64,000 bases of DNA, taken from positions 1,302,001-1,366,000 of the forward strand of contig CALYLX010000066.1 of NCBI GenBank assembly GCA_944990035.1, given 5' to 3'. This DNA comes from Clitopilus passeckerianus (Eukaryota; Basidiomycota; Agaricomycetes; Agaricales; Entolomataceae). Of this stretch, positions 1-12,400 are shown piece after piece (the first letter of the stretch is position 1; every line of letters begins with the position of its first letter). A program made the translations under genes and the position numbers. The notes beneath the pieces were generated by a model, which did no database searches, was not told the origin of the DNA, and saw nothing but the letters and a program-made list of their open reading frames with translations.

Positions 1-2019
1 AGGTGTGAATAGTTATAAGACACCGATATCAAACTCGACTGGGGCGTGGATTCTCGCAAACGGCCAAAAAATCTGTGCTTTAGGTGCAAAACTGGCCATG
101 AATGCATTATTCTGCGTGATTTTAGGCCAATAGCAGGTCCAATCTTTTCCAAAACGCGCTCCGCGCGTCTAAGTACACTACAAGCACACTATGTGTACAC
201 TTTCACTACTTAAATTTGACGTACAATCGCTCTAGAGCACGTCAAATCTGGCCCAGCCAAATGGGTGCGCCTAGCGTGTCCAAAATAAGTAGGTCGAGTT
301 CCCATATAGAGTAGGTCATTTCAAACTCAGATAGGTCGCTCCACCTCCCCAGACTGCTGCCGCCAGCTGACTGTCGAAGTAATCTACAGTACCGTGTTTG
401 GCTCCGGGCTTGGAATCCAACAAACGCACACAACGCGACCACACCAATCCGCGAAGTGTGGCCAAGACAGCCTTGACGTCGATAACATTGACCTGGACTG
501 ACCAACATGGTGCTGCTCCATCCCGACTTTTGCCTATGAGTATACCGAATTCTAGTATGCTACCTAGGACTGTGAAAGCTTCAAGCCCAAAACTATCACT
601 GTCGTCGAACTTGGTAACTTGCGTCGTGCTTTCGTGTCACGTCTATGTTTTGGGTAAGATTTCGGCCCTCTCTTTGTATGCTCGCAACTTTGCTTCATCT
701 TTTCAAGAAGCTGCAGGCCAATGCATATAGCCTCCGAGTTTCTGCCTATTCGAGTCTATTATTATCAACTGGCCAGCATTCCCAGAGATAGCGATAAGAG
801 AAGACCAGCGTTCGTCAAATTTTGATATCAAGATAGGCTTATCATGCAATACGTCGCAGAGATAAACACCGCCTCAGGGACGGACATGCACTTAGGGACT
901 GCATGTTATTCAATTTCAAAATGTACCTAATTGCTCCGCCATGCGAATTCCAATGTTAGACAATGGGCTTTCCTTGCTCATTGCTGTCGAAAAATATGAA
1001 AGCTATCCCACAACGGGAAGTGGGGGTTATCAAAGTTGGCACCGTCTTCGCCTGTTTTCCGAAACCACGGAGGTCGAAAACGAGGCAAAGCAAGCTCGAA
1101 ATGGAGCTGCCAACTTACTGTGACCTCTCCTAATACGCCTTGGTAGCCTACGTAGTCTTGAGTCCTGTCCCAAGTCATTCATCGGCCCGGTTGACCTATC
1201 AGCCTTCACCTTCCGAATTGAAAAAAATACCTACAACGAGCCCACGCAGCCAGCCAAGACCCCCGAACTGGTAAGTCAGCGGCTTCCGGTGACGTGGACT
1301 AACACCACCATGACTCTCCATCCCGATTTTTACCTATCAGTATGCCTGCTTCTGGCTTGTCAAAGGACCCTTGAATGCTATCGTTAGGGCTAGGTTGTTC
1401 ACGACTGTTCGAATAAATATTGGCTGGCTGCACTGGATGGTGAAGAGTACTGGTGTCCTCGACGTCGTGTCGTGACTCTATGCCCCGCCTGTAATCCGGG
1501 CTCTTTTTATACGGGACTGTGCTATCTCCTCAAGAAACTTCATGCCGATAACCATAACGTCCGGGCTTCTAATCTATTATTGTCAACTGGCAGAGTGCAC
1601 AAAGATAACGATAAGAAAAGACCAGCGTTCGTCAAATTTTGATATCATGATACGCTTCTGGGCTTATCGTCCAATATGTCCTTGAGATAAACAGCGCCGC
1701 AGGGACCCATTTACACGTAACGACCGCATGCTATTCAAAATGCAGCTATCTGTTCATCATGTGAGCTCAAGGTCGGGCGATAGGGCTTTCCTCGCACACC
1801 CAAAAGGCTTAGGGAAGTTTCGGACGAAATCATTCTGGAAGAATTCTGGCCTCCCTTGTCTGCTTAACGGCATAGGATCCTGACGCGGCGTGGGGTATCG
1901 GAATTTTCTCTTGAGAAACGTGCGCCTTCTCTTCACATTTAAGCCCGGAGGTGTTGGAAGATTATCTGTGGCGAACCCCCTCATCATTCGACCGACTCTG
2001 ACGAATCAAGCTGCTCAAT
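1..2019. repeat. gene-poor region with a diverged 0.8 kb direct duplication
   Basis: I see no convincing gene here. Roughly 490-960 recurs as 1290-1770. The best-preserved block is 29 bases, at 802-830 and again at 1619-1647, an offset of 817 bases. It is followed in both copies by a similar GGCTTATC stretch and a GAGATAAAC motif. The short open frames are not shared between the copies, so they are probably fortuitous. Confidence 0.6.
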
Positions 2020-3790
2020 ATGCCTTCTCCCATCCACGAATTCGTCGCTCGTGCTGCAAAGGAGCAGGTATTAACAGCTTCCGTTCCGTATTAAACTCTA
2101 CTTACCTCTATCAGGCTGGAGTCCTTGCAGGCGATAATCCTTCGAGATATAACCCAGACGATCCATACAAACTCTGGGTGATTCAAACGGGTAAGTTCTC
2201 TGCCTCTTTCTTGTAGAATGCAAGCTCATGCAATACGTCAGTTATCATAATCGCCACGTCTCGTCTATGTTATGCCTTATTCTACAGGATGCGACAACCT
2301 CGTGTCGTTGCGGAGATCCTGGGGGGCATTCTCCTAGGGCCAACCGTTATGGGACGCGTGCCAGGATTCAGTCAAGCTATCTTCCCCGTCGAGTCGATCC
2401 CCATCCTTAACGTTTTCGCTACCATCGGTCTTTCCTTCTTCCTCTTCTTCGCCGGTCTGGAGATCGATGTATCCCTCATGTACAAAAACAAACGAGCCGC
2501 CGCAGCCGTATCGTTAGCAGGTCTAGTTTCACCATTCGCGTTTGGCGTTGTACTCGCTGTCGCGGTATACCGAGAATTCATCGACCCCTCTGTGAACTTC
2601 GGTCACTTCGCCCTCTTCGTCTCGGTTGGAGTTGGAATTACTGCTTTCCCTATCCTATGCCGTATGCTCGTCGAACTCAAGTTCTTCGATACCCAGCTGG
2701 GTGTCGTCGTGATCGCTGCTGGGGTTGGAAATGATATCGTTGGGTGGACCTTGCTCGCTCTTGCAGTGACCCTGGTCAACGCGGAGAATGGGATAACAAT
2801 CCTGTATATGGTTCTCGTCTGCGCTGGATACACCGCCTTTTTCATGTACCCTGTGCGGTGGACAATGCGATGGTTTGCCATCAGGTCTGGAAGTCTCGAG
2901 TCTGGAGTTCCAACCATCGGCATGATGACCATTTCCCTGGTATTGGTATTCGGATCGTCGTTCTTTACGGACATTATTGGGCTCCATGCAATCTTCGGTA
3001 TGACCCTTTTTTAACTTATTTCGTTCTGTATCTGATCACATCCATCAGGTGCATTCATGGCTGGATTAGTTGTTCCTCACGAAAATGGCCTCCCAGAGGC
3101 GATCATTCATCAACTTCAAGGTCTAGTGATGAATGTTTTCCTGCCGATCGTGAGCGCGTTCGTCTCCCCGTGGCAACCCGTCTAACGTTGCTGTCCAGTA
3201 TTTCACATTATCCGGACTGAAGACCGACTTGGGGCTTCTCAATACCGGGAAGGCCTGGGGATACACAGTCCTTATCTGTGTGATGTCCTTCTCCGGCAAG
3301 TTCCTCGGCTGCTGTATGGCCGCTAAGACCACCGGATTTAATTGGCGAGAAGCCAGTGCCATCGGTACTCTCATGACTTGTAAAGGGTGCGCTCAACTTT
3401 CAGTCTGTGGTAACAGACGCTCATCAACCCCCTTACAGACTGCTAGAAATCATCGTCGTTAACCTGGGCCTGCAATCTGGTATCCTTACTCCCCTCGTCT
3501 TCGCCATGTTCGTTGTCCATGCCTTCGTCCTCACGTTCGCCATTACACCAATGACGGCCCTTATCATCCCTGTAAAATATCGGCAGAAGATGATCGCGCG
3601 ATTTGCTGCACAAGAGGGCAGGTCATCACCGGGAGCTAGTGAAACCATGGGGGATGAAGTCGTCGAAGAAGCTCCCCAGCATACCGCGGACGATAAAGGC
3701 CCAGAGGATGATGAGGACCGGGAAAAGCAAGACGAGTCTGGTTTCAAGAAGTCCAGAGGAAATGCCCAGGTAGAAATTATGGAAGTTTAG
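2020..3790 (+). CDS. K+/H+ (cation/proton) antiporter, CPA2 family, KHA1-like
   Basis: Membrane protein expected to exchange K+ or Na+ for protons. Six exons keep frame: 2020-2067, 2115-2190, 2242-2997, 3049-3149, 3199-3386, 3439-3790. They give about 506 residues. The N-terminus is followed by a first helix leading into RMRQPRVVAEILGGILLGP, the hallmark opening of the Na_H_Exchanger domain of KHA1/KefB-type proteins. About ten hydrophobic segments follow, including AFMAGLVVPHENGLP, YFTLSGLKTDLG and MTCKGLLEIIVVNLGL. The last 75 residues are charged and acidic. Yeast and most fungal KHA1 proteins run to 800-900 residues with a large cytoplasmic regulatory domain, so this copy is short at the C-terminus. 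The start was chosen because the ATG at 2020 splices in frame into the NPSRYNPDDPYKLWVIQT segment typical of the family. It is transcribed in the same direction as the downstream BCS1-like gene. Confidence 0.88.
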
Positions 3791-4156
3791 ATTTGTACGA
3801 ACCCCCTGTAGAATTGAGAAATCGATGTAAAATAATTAGTTGTAGAATTTACTTGGATTTGCCCATCGGAATTGAGCGTGTGGCAGTGCATTCTTGTCGC
3901 TGTGGTTGACGGCGAGGAGCACGGATTTTGACACACAACCACGCAGACTTGACTCTTTCTTTCGGCGCTTTCAACGTTCGAATTCCATTTTCACCTCTCG
4001 TAGCCAATCAGTAGCAAGACCGCAAATGACTCCGTTTGCACCGCCCATAACAGCCACAAAGCTCATGTGAGCCAAAGCGCTTATAATTAGCCCAAATCGA
4101 GCCAGAATCGGGTCAAGTTACGCTGGGACCACTTGGGGCTCAAGCGCTTATCGACA

Positions 4157-4163
4157 TATAAAG
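4157..4163 (+). promoter_or_regulatory. TATA box of the BCS1-like gene
   Basis: TATAAAG lies 50 bases before the ATG at 4213, a normal spacing for a fungal core promoter. The octamer AGCGCTTA occurs twice just upstream, near 4075 and 4143. Confidence 0.4.
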
Positions 4164-4212
4164 GCGGGAGGTAAGAAGATTCAACAGCTATTTTGCGTTC
4201 CCAGACTCAGCC

Positions 4213-6399
4213 ATGCGCAGGTATCACGCAATGCAGACGATACCTCAAGTTGGAGCCCCTCAACCCAATGGATTTTGGCAGTTCGACCAGCTCTTCAACA
4301 TGTCGTTCTTGGCCAGCTTTTTCTCAAGCCAGTCGCTTTGGAATGGTCTCGCTTTCTTCGTTCTGGGTACGGTGATGGAATCTGGAAGGAGGTTTACCCA
4401 TTGGTTAATGGAGAGATTTAACTTTCGTTCGTAACCTCTTTTATACCTGTCGGACCATTGCTAAAGATAGTCTCCAGAGCTCTCCGTGACCGCCAGGTTC
4501 GACGAAGGAGATCCAGCTTACGAGTGGATTTTGCTTTTCTTGGTACGCGATCGTCGAGTTCTGTCCTATAGACACCATTCTGACTTCGGGATACATAGAC
4601 TGAGCATGAAGTATGGCACCGTACAAGGGAATTCATAGTCACGGCCAAAAATTCGAAGAGAAAGTGGGGTGTCAAACCTGGCCCTGATATCGACGACAAC
4701 GCGGACTACGTGCCCACCTACGAAGCACCCCAGCTCTTCAAATGGAAGGGATATTGGGTAGAGGTTCAACGATCTCGCCCTATCAAGACCTACACCCCAC
4801 CAGGGATGCAACCACCAGGTGCTACCATCTTCATCACGTAGGAAATTTTACCAAATCAATTCTCCATTGCTGACGCATACACACAGAATCTATACGTTGA
4901 ATATGAAGGTCCTGTCAGAATTCATTGCTGAAGCCCGACAAGGCTATAAGGAGACCAGTCGACCCAACGTCACCGTACACATTGGCGATCAGGCTCGTGG
5001 AGTATACTTTGTTGCACCGAATTGGCATGTATTGACTCGTTGTTTCAGCCGTCTTATGGACCAGGCTTCATATGGACGAATGCGAAGCACAAAGCCAGAC
5101 GTCCTCTCAGCTCTATCATCCTTATGGATGGCGTTGTTGAGAACTTGGTCAAAGACGCATCAGAGTTCATTTCGAGCGAGCAGTGGTACACTGATGCAGG
5201 CATTCCTCACCGACGGGGATACCTGCTGCATGGCCCTCCAGGAACCGGAAAGAGTACGTCCTTGCGCATATCTGTAGGTACGTCACTGAAGTACTGATCC
5301 ATGTTTCACAGCATCCACAATCTACGCTCTAGCAGGAGAGCTCGGCTTGGAGATTTACACGCTTTCTCTCTCTTCTGGATTGTATGTATGCGCTACTTTC
5401 ATCAAGTATCATTGCTAACAGCTTTTACAGTGTCGATGATTCATACCTCCAGAAGGCGGCCGCCTCCATCCCCAAGCATTCAATTTTCCTCATTGAAGAC
5501 ATCGACTGTGCCTTCCCAGTACCTCGCGATGCAGACGATGATGACGATGCCGAACAACGTAATGCCATGAATAATGGCATTTATAATGAGATTACTGGAA
5601 TCTCATATCCTGGTTCTGGCAGAAAATCTGCCGTCACCATGTCGGGACTTTTAAATGTCCTTGACGGTGTTGCTAGTGAGGAAGGCAAATTATTCTTCGC
5701 CACGGTATGTCATCCCTCAACTGTCCCATTCCCTGTCTAACCAGCCTTTAGACCAACTACGTCGATCGCTTGGATGCCGCTCTTTGTAGACCTGGAAGAA
5801 TAGACAGGAAGATTCAATACTTCTACGCCAGCCGTGCCCAAGCTTCTGCACTTTTCCTCCGGTTCTTCGACCGGCCTGGAGAAATGCCCACAGACTCGGA
5901 AAACGAGAAGCCCACTACCACCTCTTCGGACATTCCGAGCCTTGCCAAGGAGTTCGCATCCGCCATCCCCGAGCACGAGTTCTCAACAGCCGAGCTGCAA
6001 GGTTTCCTACTTGCCCACAAGCAAGACCCCCAGTCAGCCGTGAATGAAATTGGGCCGTGGGTGGCGATAGAGCTGAAGGAGCGGAAGGACAAGGTTGAGA
6101 AGGAGGCCGAGAAGAAGCGGAAGGCGAAAGAGAAGAGGGAGGAGAGGGAGGCTAGGCAGTTTGAGGGCACCATGTCGAAGTTTGCATCTGGCCTTGCACT
6201 TCACGCGCAAGCACCTCCGGCAAGCCCGCTGCCCAAGATTGATGCTAGGACTGCGTCTGTCACTCCTTCGAGTGCGGCTGGAGGGTCGCCTGTTGTGGTT
6301 ACGCAACCTGCTACACCCTCTGCAAGTTCGGATAAGGAACTGACTCCTGGGGAAGTTGCCGTCTCGGAGAAAGAAGGGCCAGATACACCAGACGTTTAG
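4213..6399 (+). CDS. BCS1-like AAA ATPase (mitochondrial chaperone family)
   Basis: BCS1 family members sit in the inner mitochondrial membrane and move folded Rieske protein; many basidiomycete relatives have unknown clients. Eight exons keep frame: 4213-4426, 4478-4542, 4599-4837, 4887-5001, 5049-5253, 5312-5381, 5431-5704, 5752-6399, for about 609 residues. A single N-terminal hydrophobic helix (residues about 35-55) precedes a BCS1_N-type domain. The AAA core follows: Walker A GPPGTGKT at about 273-280, Walker B IFLIED at about 321-326, and the sensor/arginine-finger stretch TTNYVDRLDAALCRPGRID. After about residue 490 the protein is a Lys/Glu-rich likely coiled coil and then a Ser/Pro/Thr-rich tail, an extension absent from yeast Bcs1. 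Two introns use GTTCGT or GTAGGA donors, the first of which fits the GTNNGT style of this window. The ATPase class is certain; mitochondrial location and client are inferred. Confidence 0.9.
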
Positions 6400-6556
6400 T
6401 CTTCACTCACAGTTGAGGCTTCAAACAAATGAATGGACATTTCATATATCTGCACCAATGGATTACTACTTAAAGTATTTGTACCATATCTACAAAATAT
6501 CTCCTTCGTACCCACAATCACGATAACTTTTCACCCCGAACAACACCGCTACGAAT

Positions 6557-7110
6557 CTACTTAAACGTGCCTGTAACCCGGTTGTTGGAGGCGTGGAAGT
6601 TGCCTGATTTCCTCGGTTCCTTCTTGAACTGCAGACTACCCCACACATTCTTGAGCGGTCCCAGGCCGGGCTGGATCTTAGCACCTGCTTCTTGAAGAAT
6701 GTCGACGTCTTTTTGGGCGTCTTCCTCGCAGTATGCCTAGAAGAAAAGCATATTTAGGCCTAGCGATATCGAATATAGAGTAGAGCTGACGTACAGTGAA
6801 TAGGGAAGGAATACCCTTGGCGGTGGGGATCTTGATCGTTGGGCCCCAGAGGTTGTCTTTTTCTTTGTCTTGTGCCAACCCGGCGTTGAATACAACGGCG
6901 AGATCGGGCGAGCCGAATCGAGGGCCTTCGCTCTTGATTAGGTCGTGGTACGTTCTTCGAAGGCATGTCAACATCTGATCGATCGGTAAACAAGGTGATT
7001 TTAGAGCTCATACTTTCCCCATATGACGTGGGATCATCTTCTTTTGGGCTCTGGTGCAGTTTTCTTTTCCTTTAGCACCACCAAGGGCGATCTCCCCCAT
7101 TTCAGGCCCA
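6557..7110 (-). pseudogene. 5'-truncated MSS51-like (mitochondrial splicing suppressor 51 family) fragment
   Basis: On the minus strand a C-terminal family segment is readable: YFIGPEMGEIALGG, then YHDLIKSEGPRFGSPDLAVVFNAG, then IPSLFT spliced to AYCEEDAQKDVDILQEAG, ending NNRVTGTFK and TAG at 6557-6559. Introns lie at 6737-6794 and at 6975-7013 (39 bases, unusually short). Full MSS51-like proteins carry an N-terminal MYND-type zinc finger and several hundred further residues. No such sequence is found upstream of about 7110, where the frame runs into unrelated sequence. I therefore call a remnant. A gene with an unrecognised upstream exon is possible but less likely. Confidence 0.6.
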
Positions 7111-7662
7111 ATGAAGTATACCTGGTGACGAGATGCGAGTCGTGCTGACTGCGTAAGAAATCGCGATCGCACTGTGTCGGTCTCGATGTAAATCGAGAGG
7201 ATTCCGCTTGACTCGCAGTCGCAAGTCGCGAATTGATGAAATCCGCACCGGCCGCTACCGCTACTCGCAATGCTCGAGTTTAGGGGGGAAAAGGGTATCT
7301 ATCTATCGGAAATACTCTAGGTACATGTTTTATAGTAGATTACCTATCGCTAAGTGAAATCCGACACGTTGTAAGAACGTTTGAGCGTCGGAAACTATCG
7401 GAAAATAATGTAAACTATGAAAAACACGAGATGCGCACATTTACAGTGCGATCTTAATCACGAAGATGAAGGGAAAACTGACCATTTACATGGTCAGAGC
7501 GCAGCGATGCGCGTCACTGGGCGAGATATCAGAGGACGTCAGCGTGCAACGAAAGGAGTCATACCTTTAATCGTTTAACACGAGGGGGTCGGTGGAGAAG
7601 CTCCTCAAAGACTTTAGTATACGCGAATTCGTACTGATATGCTCCGATTACATGTCATGCAG

Positions 7663-8771
7663 TCAGCCGGATGAACCAGTCGTTTGTCTAGATGGCCTTA
7701 CATGGACGACAAATGTCTGTCTGAGGGTCCGAGCAACGCTGCCTTCGTTCAAGTTCTCCAAGGCCCAAAGGATGGTCATTGGCATCGATAGCCCCTGCGT
7801 AAAGCCCCGTTTGAACGTTTCTACCACTAGTTGGTGCTGCTGACTGATGATCTGGTACAATATTTCTGCATCCCAGTTCGTGTCCTTCACGCTCTTCCAT
7901 GCCCGCATCAGACGCGACGAGAACCAAACATAGGCGTACTCATTATGTTTCCTCGCCATAGTCGTAGTCCAGCTGATATACGAGATAATCAGAGAGTTGA
8001 TCGTACATTCTGGGAGATTGTCGTATCCGTCTGGGGCAGGTTGCATAAGGTGCCTGTGCCTGAACATGTCGTAGTGTTCGTTGCAGCAGTAGAAGGCGAA
8101 AGGGAAGGGCAGCCCCGAGGTGGACAGAGGCCGCTTGAGTAGTTGCGATGCAATGTCAGTTTTCAAATATACGAGCCTGGCAACTGCCGTATCAAATTCC
8201 TCATGATCCTCGAAAGGGGCATCCATGAGTTGCAAGACCAGAAGTTGCTTGAGAAGCTTGCCGGTTTCGAATTGGCTCAAGACCTTGCAAATGTCTTTAT
8301 GTCTCGGCCAGTCAGCCTAAAGATACAGAGGTATATTGTTGATGCTTGATTTAGCAAACACGATTACCTTCTAACATTCTGAGGGAAAATGTGATTTCTT
8401 AAGTGGGGTCCGGATACACGTGCAACGACGACCACTCACCAGCATTGCAATATTTGACTGCTTTGTACCGGACACAATTCAACTTTTTCTCTTTGATGAG
8501 GGGGCCTGCCTCCGGTTCAAGGCAGTAGTAGCATGCCATCCGAGCGACAGCGGTCAGCGGACGGATACGTTCAAAGTTGGCGTCGGGTGGATGGAGTCCA
8601 GTAGCTCATCCTTGCCAAGCTTCCGAAGTAACGGAGCAAGGGAAGCCTCTTTTTCTGTAGAAGAGCCATGAGAAAGTAAGTCGAGATTCTTGTACTTGAT
8701 AACAGAGAATTCAGGGAGAACACGAGCCTTTCCAGTTTATATAGCACAGAACCTTGATCAAAACTTGACAT
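7663..8771 (-). pseudogene. MYND-type zinc-finger protein gene, apparently broken
   Basis: From an ATG at 8769-8771 a first exon encodes MSSFDQGSVLYKLERL and splices into ASLAPLLRKLGKDELLDSIHP. The next recognisable part, RIRPLTAVARMACYYC followed by LNCVRYKAVKYC, lies one frame away (shift near 8575) with no intron to explain it. After an intron the MYND motif continues as EC, a TAG stop at 8371-8373 where glutamine is expected, K, a second intron, then ADWPRHKDIC. The remainder (7663-8280) is a clean 205-codon helical segment of unknown function ending in TGA. MYND fingers bind proline-rich partner peptides and Zn2+ through the CxxC...C..C...HxxxC ligands, most of which remain. One frameshift and one nonsense change argue for a recently dead gene, although two sequencing errors cannot be excluded. 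Confidence 0.6.
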
Positions 8772-9491
8772 CCCTTTGCATGGACGTCCTTGAGGCGTTC
8801 TAACATACTAAATGGAGACTGCATCCAAAGTGGCTTAAAGGGGCTACTGAGTTCTACCAAAACAAGGAAAAGTGATCGGCCATCACTTAAGCCACGTGGA
8901 AGCCCCCCCGAAACTAACCTGCACAAATAAATCCACAAGCGCGCGAAGTTGCGCGCCTTCCTTCTGTACCCAACTTCCACCATCATCAGGCGACTGGTAC
9001 GCCAACGATTGGCCATGATTTCTGCTGTGGAATCAGCGATCGAAATAGCTGCTGTTGCATCAGTCTCATGACACTGCCATGTGAAATCAAGCAAGTTACA
9101 ATTGCATACCTCGAGCTGCAGCATTCTGGGAACACTCGAAGCACAGCATGACACCCTTAGTTGATCTGCTGAGCACCAACCGAGAGATTACTCGGCAAAC
9201 CCTGGTCATCTTTGCATCTCCTGAGCTCAATAGCATGTGGATGATCGAGACGAACGGTTCTCGGGGCCCCAGGTGCTCACATGGCTACAGAAATATAAGC
9301 CAGCCGTTGAAAGAGAAGCCGATCTCGTCTCGCCATCGCCTACTCCAGCCAAGGTCCTTGAGCTTCCTGGTACAAGCAGTAAGCTCGCAAGTCTTCAGAG
9401 AGCTGGCATTTTTTGCCGAAAGGTAAGCAATGAACGTTGTACTTGCACTTCAGGTTGTTCATACTCCTCCCTAGTTACTCCCGAATCAGCA

Positions 9492-12400
9492 ATGATCAGA
9501 GGTCTTCTGGTACTCTTGATTTTTGGCAGCATTTCTGCTCGTAAGCACTGCATCCTTGAATCTGAATAAGAAGCCTGTTCTAATGGCTTAGTAGTTGCTG
9601 CAATCAGTCTCTCCGACCTCCAAGTTGAAAACAAAGTTCAACCTCTTGGAATCGACGTCAATCCGAGATTTTCTTGGATTGTTACCTCCTCTCAAACCGG
9701 AGTCGTACAAACTTCCTATCGCATCAGGGTCTCCAAAGTTCAAGCCGGCCAGAGCGAGATATGGGACAGCGGTACTGTTCAGTCGAAACAACCCTATTTG
9801 ATTGAATATGCCGGTTCGAAGCTGCAATCCGATACCCGCTATTACTGGAGTGTAGATGTCGCTTCCAACAGCGGCACCACTTCGTCAAGTTCTCAGTTCA
9901 CTACTGGGTTCCTAGCTCAATCCGACTGGGATCCCAGCGCCTGGATTGGGAAACCTATATCCGGTGCTGGCCTTGATGCTGTCATTGCCAAGTTCCAGTC
10001 TTCATCCTGGATCTGGACGGCGGAATCCAGCCCGCCTAATGCCCCTGCTGGAGACCGAGCATTCCGAAAAACATATACCTCTCCCTCTGGGAGGACAACG
10101 TCCAAGGCTACGGTGTTGATGACCGTCGACGACAGATTTTCGCTCTATGTGAACGGAAATCTCCTGGGATCCTCTCCGAACACCACCGACATTTGGAAGA
10201 ACGGGCAAGTTCTCTCAACCACCCTTACTGGCGCGTCAAATCTTTTTGCCATCCGTGCCACCAATCTCGCAGATGTCAACAATGGCGGGGCCAGTCCAGC
10301 GGGCCTCATAGCCGCCATCCAGATCACGTTCACCGACGGCAGCACGGACATCATCGCTTCTGATACCACCTGGAAAGCTACTTCCGACATTCCATCCAAC
10401 TTCCAATCCCCTTCCCTTTCCGACTCCTCGTGGCCCAATGCTGTCGCCTTTTCTCCATATGGCCAGGGACCATGGGGTTCGTCTGTCACGTTCCCGTCCA
10501 CCCCAACATCTGTTCCGGATCCCACATTCACGAATGCCAATTGGATCTGGTCGTCGGAAACGGCGGCTCCGTCGGCCCCTGCGCAACCTCGTGCGTTCAG
10601 GAAAACATTCGCAGCCCCTTCCGGGAAGACATTTCAGTCTGCGAAGATAGTGTTGACGGTCGATGACACGTTCACGCTGTACGTCAACGGGAATAATGTT
10701 GGGTCGTCACCAGATGAAGTGGACATATGGAAGTCGGGGCAGAAGTTTACGGTCAATTTGAGCGGCAGCTCTGTGCTATTCGCTGTCCAAGGAAATAACC
10801 GTCCTGATGCCACTTCAGGAGGAGACTCCCCTGCGGCCCTTATATCCTCCATCGTCGTTGTGTTCACCGACGGTACCACTTCCACGATTATCTCGGATAC
10901 ATCCTGGAAAGTTTCAAAAACTGTACCAAGCGGTTTCGAATCACCATCTTTCGACGACTCTTCTTGGAGTGCAGCTATATCTCTCGGCAAATACGGTGCC
11001 GATCCTTGGGGCACTCAAGCCTCTATATCGGCTCCTCTTGAGGAGCATCCAGCACCTCTTCTTCGCAAGGAATTCAGCGTTGCCAAAACCATCTCCTTCG
11101 CACGTCTCTACTACAGCGCTGGAGGCTATGCCAGTATCACTATCAACGGCAAACCTGCCTCAGACCACGTCCTCACTCCCGGATTCACGAATTACAACGT
11201 CCAAGTTCAATACGTCGCCTTGGACGTTGCCTCCCTTCTCGCCACTGGACAAAATGCAATTGGTGTAGAGCTAGGCAGGAGCCATTATGGAGTTACGCAG
11301 GGAAATGTGTGGAATTGGAACACGGCGCCGTGGCATGGGGAGCCGGCTTTCAAAGCTGTACTTTCCGTTGGGTACAGTGACGGATCGACTGCGAAGGTGG
11401 TCACTGATAATACGTGGAGCTTCATTGAAGGACCGACCAGGCTTGATGATGTGTTTGGAGGGGAGAACTATGATGGTGGGTTTTTTCTGCGCGAACTGTA
11501 TGGACATCCGTGCTGACGTGGACTACAGCGAGCTATAAGCAGGCAGGCTTTGACAAAGCAGGGTTCAATGAAAATGGCTGGTTATCGGCAACGGTTACGT
11601 CTGGGCCACGAGGCGCACTTGTGAACTCACGCCAGCCACCAACTCGGGTCGTGCAATCTTTAACTCCAGTGTCTATCACGCAACTGGCCAGTGGGGCTTA
11701 CGTTGTCGCGTTTGAACGAGTCGTTGCCGGGTGGGCCAAGATCTCAGTGACTGGGCCCAAGAAGACTCTGATCACCATTCATTATGGAGAGAAGCTCAAT
11801 GTTCATACTGCTCCTTCTTCCGACGTGTAACCCTGTCCTGATGCATATTCTATAGTCAGACGGCACAGTCATCTATCAGGATGCTCAACATTACTACGCA
11901 AATAATTTCCAGGCAGGTATGTCTTTCCATGGTGGTTCAGCTTTGACCATATGCCGACGACTTCGCAGATCGCTTCTGGCTTGCAGGAACCGGCTCCGCC
12001 GAGACCTTTGAGGCTCGCTTCAGCTACAAAGGATATCAGTATCTTCAACTCGAGGGCTGGCCAAGCTCTTCACCACCCAAGACGTCTGATATTGTTGGCC
12101 AAGTGGTACACGACGATCTTGCCCCCCGAGGCGGATTTACCTCCTCTAGCGACTTGCTGAACAAGATGCATACTGCTGCAGTCAGAACCATCCTCAACAA
12201 TGTACACAGCATCCCGGAAGATTGTCCTACGTATGAGAAAAATGGGTGGTCTGGCGATGCCATGTTAGGAACTGTAAGTAGCTTCATCACTTTTGCCATT
12301 GCTGTCCTGACGTTCACGTAGGAGATGTTCCTGTCTAACCTTGCAGCAGACGACCTGCTTGCTAAATATGTTCGAGACCTTGATGAGAGCCGTCCTGGAG

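Noticed and set aside
5823..6343. Arg/Leu- and Ser-rich frames opposite and beside the end of the BCS1-like gene
   Set aside because: Shadows of the Lys/Glu-rich coiled-coil exon, with no family signal.
8711..9154. Minus-strand frame of 147 codons upstream of the MYND gene
   Set aside because: No recognisable domain. The MYND gene model starts inside this region in another frame, and the Cys-rich look is not a known motif.
10145..10666. Several frames of 70-130 codons overlapping the GH78 second exon
   Set aside because: Shadow frames of a long exon with strong codon bias; the rhamnosidase frame is fixed by homology.
11825..11855. 31-base intron in the GH78 gene using the GTGTAA donor
   Set aside because: It keeps frame but is too short, and the 55-base intron from GTTCAT at 11801 gives the conserved GEKLNSDGTVIYQ.
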